Assembly: GCA_016794035.1 (NCBI GenBank)
Contig: JAEUHS010000059.1
Coordinates: forward strand, 1-64,000
Source: Planctomycetota bacterium
GTDB taxonomy: Bacteria > Planctomycetota > UBA1135 > UBA2386
Length of the DNA stretch: 64,000 nucleotides
Reading direction: 5' to 3'
Shown here: positions 39,728 through 47,032 of the stretch, piece by piece
How positions within the stretch are numbered: the first letter of the stretch is position 1
Layout of the letters: each line of letters opens with the position of its first letter
Program-made: the position numbers and the translations under genes
The notes under the pieces: generated by a model
What the model was told of the DNA's origin: nothing
The model's input: the letters and a program-made list of their open reading frames with translations, nothing else
Database searches by the model: none

Positions 39728-40212
39728 TGCACGACCGCCTCCCGTTGACGACGTTCCTGCTGCTCGCCGCCTGCCAGACGACACTGCCGCCCGCCCGCGC
39801 GACGCCGGCCGGCCACGGCCTGCAGCGCGCCTGGATCGTCGCGTTCGGCCTCGAGTGACTGCCGTGTGCGAAGGCCGTGGCCGACGGCCTGCGGCGCCTG
39901 GATGGCGTCGCCGATGTGGAGGTGGATCTGCAGGCGAACCTCTGTCTGGTGACGCCGCAGGCGGATCGACTGCCGGACCTCGCGGGCCTGCCTCTGGCGG
40001 TGCGTGAGGCCGGCTTTCGCGCCGGTGGACTCTGGATCGAAGCGCGTGGCACCGTGTCCAGGCAGGCCGGTGGCGGCGGTCGGTTCACGATCGACGGCAC
40101 CGACGTCGCGCTGTCGTTCGCGGGTGCCGCCGACGGGCCCGCGACCGTGACCGGTCGTGTCGAGTTCGGCGCGACGCCGGCGCTGGTGGCCGACTCGCCG
40201 CCGCAGCGCTAA
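39727..40212 (+). CDS. Probable selenoprotein: HMA-domain lipoprotein with UGA at the first CxxC position
   Basis: Reading through the in-frame TGA at 39856-39858 gives one 161-residue protein. It has a lipoprotein signal with lipobox LLAAC (C16), a short linker, then a heavy-metal-associated domain: VAFGLE, residue 44 = TGA, LPC (C47), AKAVADGLRRLDGV and VEVDLQANLCLVTP, which is beta-alpha-beta HMA in every respect except that the first Cys of the metal-binding CxxC is UGA. A beta-rich C-terminal part of about 60 residues follows. A hairpin with bacterial SECIS geometry lies 14-32 nt after the TGA. A downstream GTG (39877) would lack the first strand and metal loop, so an independent short gene is unlikely. 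The alternative is a Cys-to-stop mutation. Confidence 0.7.
39856..39890 (+). promoter_or_regulatory. Candidate bacterial SECIS element
   Basis: After TGA 39856-39858, AGGCCGT (39872-39878) pairs perfectly with ACGGCCT (39884-39890) around the 5-nt loop GGCCG. The loop starts 21 nt after the UGA and its first two bases are G, meeting the published rules for bacterial SECIS (stem 4-16 bp, loop 3-14 nt, G among first two loop bases, UGA-loop spacing 16-37 nt). Confidence 0.6.
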
Positions 40213-40216
40213 CGGA

Positions 40217-40729
40217 TCACGCCTTGCCGGCCGCCGTCGGCTGCAGCAGCGCGCCGAGCCCGACCAGCACGAACGACAGCAGCCACAGGTAGTAGCCGGG
40301 CCGCAGCGACTCGATCAGTTCCTGTTCGCAGAGGTACAGCCAGCTCGCGTTCAGCCCGCCGCAGCCGAGCAGCAGCACGCCGGGGATCGCGCGGTGCTTC
40401 TTCGCGGCGAACATCGCGAACGCCGCCAGCATCAGCAGGTTGGTCAGGCACGTCGAGCCGAGCACGCGCGACTTCCAGGCCTCGTCCTGGCTCGGCGGGT
40501 CGCCGACCAGCAGGTCCCAGGCGAAGCGGCACGCGCCCCAGCCGGGCAGCCAGTCGGGACCGCTGGCGGCGTGGCTCGACGCCGAGGAGCCGAGCCAGCG
40601 CGCCCACTCGGTGCCGGCGCCGAGCAGCTGCTGGCCCTGGAACACGGGCACCAGCCAGGCGACGACGTACAGCACGACGCCGGCGGTGAGCAGCTTGCTG
40701 CCGGCACTGCGTTGTCGGGGTTTGCTCAT
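40217..40729 (-). CDS. Four-helix membrane protein of unknown function
   Basis: A 170-residue integral-membrane protein with hydrophobic segments near 12-30, 90-108, 116-132 and 142-162. Between the first two lies a soluble loop with WARWLGSS and WLPGWGACRFAWDLL. No family is recognisable. It ends 5 bp from the convergent HMA lipoprotein gene and starts 7 bp after the exonuclease gene on the same strand, so it is probably the last gene of the aminotransferase-exonuclease operon. Confidence 0.6.
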   Translation of the reverse strand: MSKPRQRSAGSKLLTAGVVLYVVAWLVPVFQGQQLLGAGTEWARWLGSSASSHAASGPDWLPGWGACRFAWDLLVGDPPSQDEAWKSRVLGSTCLTNLLMLAAFAMFAAKKHRAIPGVLLLGCGGLNASWLYLCEQELIESLRPGYYLWLLSFVLVGLGALLQPTAAGKA

Positions 40730-40736
40730 GGTGCGA

Positions 40737-41825
40737 TCACTTCCGGCTCGGCGCCCAGTCGGCGCGGTAGCGCAGGATCAGGTCGCGACAGCGGCGGTAG
40801 ACCGCGCTGGTCGCGCGCACGTCGTGGGCGTTGTACTCGGCGATCTTCAGGATCTCGCCGCGCGCGTAGGCCGGCGCGACCATCGAGCCGTCCATGACCT
40901 CCTTCGGGCTCTCGATGCCGAGCGCCCAGCAGACGACGTCGAGCTTGCTCGGGCCGCGGCCGCGCTGCGTGACGAGTTCGAACAGGTCGAGGTGCGGGCG
41001 CAGCGAGAACCGGTTCGACAGCAGGTCGACGCGCGCGGGGATGCCGTGGATCAGGCTGCGCGTGACCAGGAACGGCACGTCGAAGCCGCGGCCGTTGAAC
41101 GACACCACGCACTCGGCGCGGCCCGCCAGCGCCCAGAACGCGCGCAGCAGGTCCGGCTCGCTCATCGGCCGCAGCCACGGCGGGCAGTCGGCGATCTCCG
41201 TGCCCTCGGGCGGCACCGCGAGCACGGTGACCGCGTCGTCGCCCGGCTCCGCATCGCCGTCGCCGATCGCCAGCGACACCACCTTGCCGAAGAACGGCGA
41301 CATGCCCATCACCGCGGCCGGCTCCATCTCCTTGCGCTGCGCATTGTCGGCCAGCGCCTCGGCGACGGTCGGCGGCAGCTCGCGGCGGTCGAACGCCGGC
41401 ACGGTCTCGATGTCGAACACCAGCGTGCGACAGCACAGGTCCTCGACCGGCGCCAGCGCCGGGTCGACCAGCTGGTCCGGATCGAAGCCGTCGGCCGCTT
41501 CGCCGGGCGCGATCGCCTTCAGCCGTTCGATCACCATCTGCGGCTTGCCCTGCCACTCCTTGACGCGGCCGCGCACCTTGACCGGACCCTGCAGCGGCGC
41601 CGCCTTCGTGGCCTCCATCGCCTCCTTCGCGTCGGCCCAGATCTTGGCCTCGATCACCGCGTGCACATCGGCGAGTTCGACCACCAGGAACGGCTTGCCG
41701 TCCTTGGTCTGCAGTTCCTTCCACGAACGCAGCTGCGCGAACACGTCCCAGTCGTGGTCGGCGACCTCGAGCGCGGCGAGGTGCTCCGCCTGCAGCACGC
41801 GCTGCTTCTGTTCGTCGTGGTTCAC
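40737..41825 (-). CDS. OB-fold plus PolB-like 3'-5' exonuclease protein
   Basis: A 362-residue protein. The N-terminal about 115 residues look like a tRNA_anti/OB-fold nucleic-acid-binding domain (VKVRGRVKEWQGKPQMVIER). From about 135 follows a DnaQ-like exonuclease of the predicted PolB-type family: Exo I LVFDIETVP (D and E ligands), Exo II VVSFNGRGFDVPFL, and Exo III with YNAHDVRATSAVY. It starts at GTG 41825, overlapping the aminotransferase stop (GTGA). The polymerase part is absent; this would trim single strands in repair. Confidence 0.8.
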   Translation of the reverse strand: MNHDEQKQRVLQAEHLAALEVADHDWDVFAQLRSWKELQTKDGKPFLVVELADVHAVIEAKIWADAKEAMEATKAAPLQGPVKVRGRVKEWQGKPQMVIERLKAIAPGEAADGFDPDQLVDPALAPVEDLCCRTLVFDIETVPAFDRRELPPTVAEALADNAQRKEMEPAAVMGMSPFFGKVVSLAIGDGDAEPGDDAVTVLAVPPEGTEIADCPPWLRPMSEPDLLRAFWALAGRAECVVSFNGRGFDVPFLVTRSLIHGIPARVDLLSNRFSLRPHLDLFELVTQRGRGPSKLDVVCWALGIESPKEVMDGSMVAPAYARGEILKIAEYNAHDVRATSAVYRRCRDLILRYRADWAPSRK

Positions 41826-43009
41826 TTCGCCTCCGCGTAGGCGCGCAGCCGCGAGATCGCCTCGCGCAGCTGGTCCAGCGACACCGCGTAGCTGAGCCGC
41901 AGGAAACCGGGGGCGGCGAACGCGCTGCCCGGCACGACCGCGAGCCGGTGCTGCTCGAGCAGCTGGCGGGCCATCGTGACGTCGTCGAGCCCGCGCGCGC
42001 GGCCCAGCGCGCGGGCGTCGACGAGCGCGTAGAACGCGCCGCGCGGCGCCGGCAGCGCGAGCCCGGGGATGTCGGCCAGGGCCTCCAGCAGGAACGCGCG
42101 CCGCTCGCCGAACGCGCGCTGGCGCCGCGCCTGGTCGTCGGGCAGCGGCACCTCGCAGGCCGTCAGCATCGCCGCCTGGCTGATCGTGCAGGCGTTGCCG
42201 AGCACCTGGCTCTGGATGCGGCCGCAGGCGTCGATCACCGGCTGCGGCCCGGCCAGGAAGCTGGTGCGCCAGCCGGTCATCGTGTGGCTCTTGGTGAAGC
42301 CGCTGACGACCAGCGTGCGTTCGCGGCCGCCCGGCAGCGCCGCCGGCGAGACGTGCACCGCGCCGTCGTAGAGCAGGGTGCCGTAGATCTCGTCGGAGAC
42401 CAGCCACAGGTCGAGTTCGCGCGCCACGTCGACGATCGCCTGCAGCTGCGCGCGGGTCGGCACGGCGCCGGACGGGTTGTTCGGGAAGTTCAGCACCAGG
42501 CCCCTGGCGCCGTGCCGCCGCACGGCGGCCGCGATCGTCGCGGCATCGTGCACGAAGCCCTGCTCGGGCACCGCGGGCACGACGGCCGGCACGCCGTCGG
42601 CCATCGTCACCAGGGCCGGATACGAGACCCAGTGCGGCGCCAGGATCAGCACCGGGTCGCCAGGCTCGACGAGGGCGGCGAGCGCCATGTGCAGCGCCGC
42701 CTTGGCGCCAGCGCACACCATCACCTCGGCGGGTTCGTAGTCGAGTCCGAACGTGGCCCGCAGCCACCGGGCGCCGGCGGCGCGCAGCTTCGGCACGCCG
42801 GCCGCGGCGGTGTAGCGCGTGTTGCCCTGTTCGATCGCCTGGATGCCGGCCGCCGCGATCGGCCCCGGCGTCGGGAAGTCGGGTTCGCCGGCACCGAGCG
42901 ACACGACGTCGACGCCGCGCTGTCGCATCGCCGCAGCCTGCGCCGAGATCGCGAGGGTCGCCGACTCCTCGATGCGGCGGGAACGGGCGTTCGGGGCGAT
43001 GCCTGCCAT
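41822..43009 (-). CDS. aspC: Class I/II aminotransferase (aspartate aminotransferase type)
   Basis: PLP-dependent transaminase, 395 residues. Blocks: SLGAGEPDFPTPGPI, NTRYTAAAGVPKLR, VCAGAKAALHMAL, LNFPNNPSGAVP, SDEIYGTLLYDG and SGFTKSHTMTGWRTSFLAG; the Schiff-base lysine is the K in GFTKSHTMTGWR. The family I-gamma aspartate aminotransferases fit best, though alanine or prephenate use is possible. I chose ATG 43009 because the upstream 16 residues of the longer frame are not conserved-looking. The stop overlaps the exonuclease start (GTGA). Confidence 0.9.
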   Translation of the reverse strand: MAGIAPNARSRRIEESATLAISAQAAAMRQRGVDVVSLGAGEPDFPTPGPIAAAGIQAIEQGNTRYTAAAGVPKLRAAGARWLRATFGLDYEPAEVMVCAGAKAALHMALAALVEPGDPVLILAPHWVSYPALVTMADGVPAVVPAVPEQGFVHDAATIAAAVRRHGARGLVLNFPNNPSGAVPTRAQLQAIVDVARELDLWLVSDEIYGTLLYDGAVHVSPAALPGGRERTLVVSGFTKSHTMTGWRTSFLAGPQPVIDACGRIQSQVLGNACTISQAAMLTACEVPLPDDQARRQRAFGERRAFLLEALADIPGLALPAPRGAFYALVDARALGRARGLDDVTMARQLLEQHRLAVVPGSAFAAPGFLRLSYAVSLDQLREAISRLRAYAEAK

Positions 43010-43118
43010 GGTGCGAGTAGAACGTGCGTGCCGGACGAAGGCAAACCTGCCCGACACGGGAAGCGCGCCCGCCCGATCGGCGTCACAGACAACCGTGCTG
43101 ATGCGCGCGGAGCCGCGC

Positions 43119-43124
43119 TACGCT
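43119..43124 (+). promoter_or_regulatory. Putative -10 box of the 709-residue protein gene
   Basis: TACGCT ends 11 bp before ATG 43136, implying a leader of only about 4-5 nt. No convincing -35; TGCTGA at 17 bp spacing is a poor match. Confidence 0.35.
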
Positions 43125-43135
43125 CCACGCCAACG

Positions 43136-45265
43136 ATGCCGAAGCCCAAGCCCAAGCGCCTGCGATTCCTGCGCACCGTCGGAATCGTCCTGCTGTCGCT
43201 GCTCGTCTTCCTGCTGCTGTTCGTCGCCGCGTTCGTCTGGAACCCGTTCGAGGGGTCGCTGCCCGAACTGCGCGACGTGGTGCCGCGCGGCGTCAACTTC
43301 TTCGTGCGCAAGCAGCGGCTCGCCGCCGACTTCAGCAGCTTCCCCGAACCGAAGTTCTGGACCGAGTTCGCGGACTCGCGCGCCTATGCCGACGTGATGC
43401 AGACGCGCGCCGTGCAGGAGCTGAAGCGCGGCGGCCTCGAGCGCAGCCTGCAGGAGGTCGCGGCGACGCTCGAACGCGTGCGCACCGACAGCAGCGGCTG
43501 GATCGACGTGATGCGCGACGTCATCGGCCAGGAGGTGATCGTCGCCGGCTACGAGGTCGACTACACGCAGCAGCCGTCGCGACCGCTGGCGGAGCCGTGG
43601 TGGTGCGTCTACACGCGCGTCAGCTGGCGGGTGCGCGCCGCCCACGGCCTGATGCGCTTCGGCTTCGTGCAGGACCAGCTGCGGCAGAACGGCATCGGCG
43701 TGCAGACCGACGGCGACCTGCTGGTGCTGCAGCCGACCGGCGTGCCCGGACCGCTGTATCTGAAGCGCCACCTCGACGCCGTGATGATCGCCAACAGCAA
43801 GCTGCTGCTCGAGCAGTCGCAGCGCCTGCTCGACGGCAGCCGCGACGAGGAGCCGATCGGCCAGATGCCGGCCTACACCGATGGCGCGCAGCTGCGCATC
43901 GACGACTGGGCCCAGCGCAACGCCGTCGACACGCCCAACGTGCTCGAGTTCGTGGTCGAGCCCAACACGTTCGACGCCTTCCGCCGGTTCGCCGCCGGCT
44001 GGCCGAATCCGCAGAACCGCGACAGCATGAACGAGCGCGTGCTGGCGAGCTTCGTCAACCTCAAGGGCTGGCAGCAGGTCACCGGCGGCCTGATCTTCGG
44101 CCCGCGCGGGCTGACGGCGACCGGGCAGGTCGGTCTGAACAGCAAGCAGCACACCGCCTTCCAGAGCAGCTTCTACCGCGCCGAGCAGCAGCGCCGCGAG
44201 GAGTGGCTCGACCCGTTCCTGGCGATGGTGCCCGAGTCGGCCTGCGCGGCGGCGGCGTTGCGCATGCCCGCCGGCGACTTCCTCTACGCGATGTTCGACG
44301 CGCTGGATCCGGCCGAGAAGGACTTCATCAACGACGGCATGAAGCGGGCGGTGTTCCAGGGCAACACGCTGACCGACACGCGCGACCTGATCGAGAAGCT
44401 GAAGGTCGCGTTCCTGCCGCGCACCGGCTTCGTGTTCCGCCGCAACGTGCCCGACGAGGACCGCGACGACAAGGGCGAGCTGAAGGTGCCGGTCACGGCG
44501 CGTTCGCCGATGCCGCAGGTCGCCTGGGTGTTCTGGATCCGCCCCGGCGCCGCGGCGATGGTCGAGGAGTTCGTGGCGATGATGCGCGCGCACTTCCAGA
44601 CGTTCTACTTCAAGCGCGTCTACTACCTGCGGGTGCCGCACGCGAGCGGCGTGTTCACCGAGCCCGTCAGCGAGTTCACCAACCCGCAGATCCCGGCGAC
44701 CGGCGCGATCGCGATGATCGTGTTCCGCGACTTCTTCGTCGTCGCCAACTCGGGCCCGTTCGTGCGCGACATCCTGCGCACCCGCTATCCGGCCCTGTCG
44801 GGGGCGCGATCGATGCGGCAGCTGCCGGAGTTCGAGGCGTTCCAGGCGAACATGCCCGCCGAGTTGAACGGCGTCGTCTGGTTGCGCGGCGAGAACCTGG
44901 TGCCGGTGCTCGACGACTACATGAAGTTCGCCGAGTCGGCGAACGAGCTGCCGGATCCCGATTGGCAGCGCAGCGTGCGTCCCGCGGCAGAGGAGCAGGT
45001 GCGGCGGTCGAAGTACCCGCAGTATCCGAGCGTCGCCAGCATGCCGCCGACGATGACCCAGCCCGGCGGCGAGTTCGACCAGGCCGTGGTCGCGCACATG
45101 CAGGAGCAGTGGCGCCGCGAGCGCACCAGCTTCACCGCCGACGACCGCGCCCAGATGCAGCAGCTGCGGGCCTTCGCGCGCGCGTTGCGGGCCGGTTTCG
45201 TGCAGGTCGAACTCGAGAACAGCTACATCCGGTTCCTGGCCACCCTGATCCCCGATCTGCGCTGA
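43136..45265 (+). CDS. Large membrane-anchored extracytoplasmic protein (DUF3352-like)
   Basis: A 709-residue protein with a basic N terminus, one transmembrane helix (about 12-34) and a long soluble region rich in charged and aromatic residues. The layout (anchor, then LPELRDVVPRGVNFFVRKQ, repeated beta-alpha units and LVVANSGPFV-like segments) resembles planctomycete DUF3352-type proteins, but I cannot assign a function. It is monocistronic, with a TACGCT box just upstream and the tRNA-Leu promoter just downstream. Confidence 0.6.
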   Translation: MPKPKPKRLRFLRTVGIVLLSLLVFLLLFVAAFVWNPFEGSLPELRDVVPRGVNFFVRKQRLAADFSSFPEPKFWTEFADSRAYADVMQTRAVQELKRGGLERSLQEVAATLERVRTDSSGWIDVMRDVIGQEVIVAGYEVDYTQQPSRPLAEPWWCVYTRVSWRVRAAHGLMRFGFVQDQLRQNGIGVQTDGDLLVLQPTGVPGPLYLKRHLDAVMIANSKLLLEQSQRLLDGSRDEEPIGQMPAYTDGAQLRIDDWAQRNAVDTPNVLEFVVEPNTFDAFRRFAAGWPNPQNRDSMNERVLASFVNLKGWQQVTGGLIFGPRGLTATGQVGLNSKQHTAFQSSFYRAEQQRREEWLDPFLAMVPESACAAAALRMPAGDFLYAMFDALDPAEKDFINDGMKRAVFQGNTLTDTRDLIEKLKVAFLPRTGFVFRRNVPDEDRDDKGELKVPVTARSPMPQVAWVFWIRPGAAAMVEEFVAMMRAHFQTFYFKRVYYLRVPHASGVFTEPVSEFTNPQIPATGAIAMIVFRDFFVVANSGPFVRDILRTRYPALSGARSMRQLPEFEAFQANMPAELNGVVWLRGENLVPVLDDYMKFAESANELPDPDWQRSVRPAAEEQVRRSKYPQYPSVASMPPTMTQPGGEFDQAVVAHMQEQWRRERTSFTADDRAQMQQLRAFARALRAGFVQVELENSYIRFLATLIPDLR

Positions 45266-45281
45266 TGGGGCCGGTGCCGGG

Positions 45282-45309
45282 TTGAAAACACCTCCGAGCC
45301 GGCTACTCT
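45282..45309 (+). promoter_or_regulatory. Sigma70-type promoter of tRNA-Leu
   Basis: TTGAAA (45282-45287), a 16-bp spacer and TACTCT (45304-45309) end 18 bp before the tRNA. This is the clearest housekeeping promoter in the window. Confidence 0.6.
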
Positions 45310-45327
45310 CCTCGCCCGCTGCGACCG

Positions 45328-45415
45328 GCCCAGATGGCGGAATTGGCAGACGCACTAGCTTGAGGTGCTAGCGCCCCAAAAGGGCTTGCAGGTTCAAATC
45401 CTGTTCTGGGCACCA
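45328..45415 (+). tRNA. tRNA-Leu (anticodon GAG)
   Basis: An 88-nt class II tRNA. The acceptor stem GCCCAGA pairs with TCTGGGC, the D-loop region GGAATTGGCAGACG is leucine-like, the anticodon stem CTAGC/GCTAG encloses the loop TTGAGGT with anticodon GAG (CUC/CUU codons), a long variable arm follows, and the T-loop is GGTTCAAATCC. CCA is encoded. Confidence 0.97.
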
Positions 45416-45554
45416 CTCTCCCCGCGGAGCGTGGCAGCGTTGTCGGGGAACGCGACAGTCGTCGGGGAGGCGGTGCACGGCGGGCGCGTCGGCCGCGGGT
45501 CCGCCGAGCGGGCAGACCTAAGGACCGCGTCCGCTGTGCGCCGATAGCCGGACC

Positions 45555-46370
45555 ATGAAGAGGGGCGGGGCGTCCGGATCCAGCGAGCAGGGCTTCACGC
45601 TGCTCGAGCTGATGATCGTCGTCTCGATCCTCGCGATCATCGCCGGCATCGGCGTGCCGCAGTACGTGTCCGCGCTGCGCATCGCCCGGGTCGGCAAGGC
45701 CAAGCACGAACTGGTGACGATCTCGCACGCGATCGAGGCCTACGCGGCGAGCAACGAGGGGCAGCTGCCGCTGACGCTGTACCAGGTCGGGTTCGGCGGC
45801 AAGAACGATCCGTGGGGAGTACCCTACTGCTACCTGAACTACGGCGACGGCACCGGCGACGGTCTGCAGTGGGCGGTCGAAGCGGGCCTGGTCGATCCTT
45901 CGGCCGTCAAGGGCATGGACAGCGGTGGCGGCGGTGGGGGCGGTGGCGGCGGTGGGGGCGGCGGTGGCGGCGGCGCGCTGCTCGGCGGCAAGCGCGGCGG
46001 CTTCCTGTTGCCGCCTGCGTGGGCCGTGCCGCAGGATCCTGTCGTGCTGGGCCGAACGGGCGCCAATGCCGCGGCGACGGCGACCGCCGACAGCGTGCTC
46101 GGCACGCTGACGCGCGACGTGCTGTCGAACGAACGCGAGGCGCTGGTCAGCGGCATCGCCGCCAGCGGCGGGTTCCGGATGTTCACCGGCGTGGCGACCG
46201 AGACCACGCGCCGGCGCGATCGCTACATGTTCCCGCTGAACACCGACTACGACCTGTTCAGCCTCGGTCCGAACGGGCGCACCAGCGTCTCGCTGGGCGA
46301 GTCGATGGGGCAGGACGACGTCATCCGCGCCAACAACGGCGGCTTCTTCGGCACCGCTGCGGACTACTGA
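45555..46370 (+). CDS. GspG-like major pseudopilin with a poly-glycine insert
   Basis: A 271-residue protein with prepilin site EQG/FTLLELMIVVSI and helix (about 13-36), then the GspG-type start SALRIARVGKAKHELVTISH and DPWGVPYCYLNYGDG. A run of 17 glycines (about 124-140) followed by a second Gly-rich stretch splits the C-terminal domain and would be a flexible insertion. Type II secretion pseudopilins are normally about 140 residues, so the protein is enlarged. Start ATG 45555 is 139 bp after the tRNA; it probably leads an operon with the HAMP protein and kinase. Confidence 0.8.
   Translation: MKRGGASGSSEQGFTLLELMIVVSILAIIAGIGVPQYVSALRIARVGKAKHELVTISHAIEAYAASNEGQLPLTLYQVGFGGKNDPWGVPYCYLNYGDGTGDGLQWAVEAGLVDPSAVKGMDSGGGGGGGGGGGGGGGGGALLGGKRGGFLLPPAWAVPQDPVVLGRTGANAAATATADSVLGTLTRDVLSNEREALVSGIAASGGFRMFTGVATETTRRRDRYMFPLNTDYDLFSLGPNGRTSVSLGESMGQDDVIRANNGGFFGTAADY
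45924..45974. repeat. GGN-codon tract encoding 17 glycines
   Basis: An 18-bp unit (45924-45941) is exactly repeated at 45942-45959, followed by a partial GGC/GGT run. Length variation in steps of three would change the glycine linker without shifting the frame. Confidence 0.9.
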
Positions 46371-46378
46371 GTGTGCTC

Positions 46379-47032
46379 ATGAATCGACGAGTCAGGCGTT
46401 GGCGTTTCATCGTGGACTGGAAGCTGCAGGGCAGCCTCTGCGCCCACAGCGTGCTGTACGGCCTGCTGGTGCTGGTCGCGGTCTCGATCGGCATCTTCCT
46501 GCCGCTGCTGTGGAACCTCGGTGACGCCGATCGTGCCAGCGTCATGGAGGAGCAGGCGGTGGTGATGCTCTACATGCACGAACGGTTCTGGTGGCTGGCG
46601 CTGCTGTGCCTCGTCATCGTCGTGCTCGGGGCCGTCAAGTTCAGCCATCGCATCGCCGGCCCGCTGGTGCGCTTCAAGCGCAACCTGCGGCTGATGGCCG
46701 ACGGCAAGCTGCCCTCGCCGCTGCGCACGCGCTCCGGCGACTACCTGCAGGAGGAGGTCGCCTGCCTCAACCAGGCCGTTGCCGGCATCACGGCGCGCGT
46801 CGAGTCGATGCAGAAGGCGCACGCGGCGCTGCAGCACGAGCTCGCGGCGCTGGCCGCATCCGGTTCGCGACAGGCGCGCGACGACCTCGAGCCGGTGTTC
46901 GCCGCGAGCCGTGAACTGCAGCAGAGCCTCGCAGCCATCCAGCGCTTCGACACCCGGGACGACGCGCTGCCGCAGACGGCACCGGCCGGCCGGCCGAGCC
47001 TGCAGTTCGCCGGCAGCGGCGAAGGCGGCTGA
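46379..47032 (+). CDS. Two-helix membrane protein with HAMP linker but no output domain
   Basis: A 217-residue protein: helices near 25-45 and 72-92, then a HAMP-type linker (SHRIAGPLVRFKRNLRLMADGK, parallel-coil pattern) and a coiled coil (about 130-190) with no kinase, methyl-accepting or cyclase domain. It starts 8 bp after the pseudopilin gene (GTG 46373 is an alternative) and its stop directly abuts the GTG of the histidine kinase, so it may tune signalling by that kinase. Confidence 0.65.
   Translation: MNRRVRRWRFIVDWKLQGSLCAHSVLYGLLVLVAVSIGIFLPLLWNLGDADRASVMEEQAVVMLYMHERFWWLALLCLVIVVLGAVKFSHRIAGPLVRFKRNLRLMADGKLPSPLRTRSGDYLQEEVACLNQAVAGITARVESMQKAHAALQHELAALAASGSRQARDDLEPVFAASRELQQSLAAIQRFDTRDDALPQTAPAGRPSLQFAGSGEGG

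Noticed and set aside
39877..40212. A separate 111-residue protein starting at GTG 39877
   Set aside because: It would lack the signal peptide, first strand and metal loop of the HMA domain; reading through the TGA explains the sequence better.
45924..45974. CRISPR-like short repeats
   Set aside because: They are glycine codons inside an open frame with no spacers.
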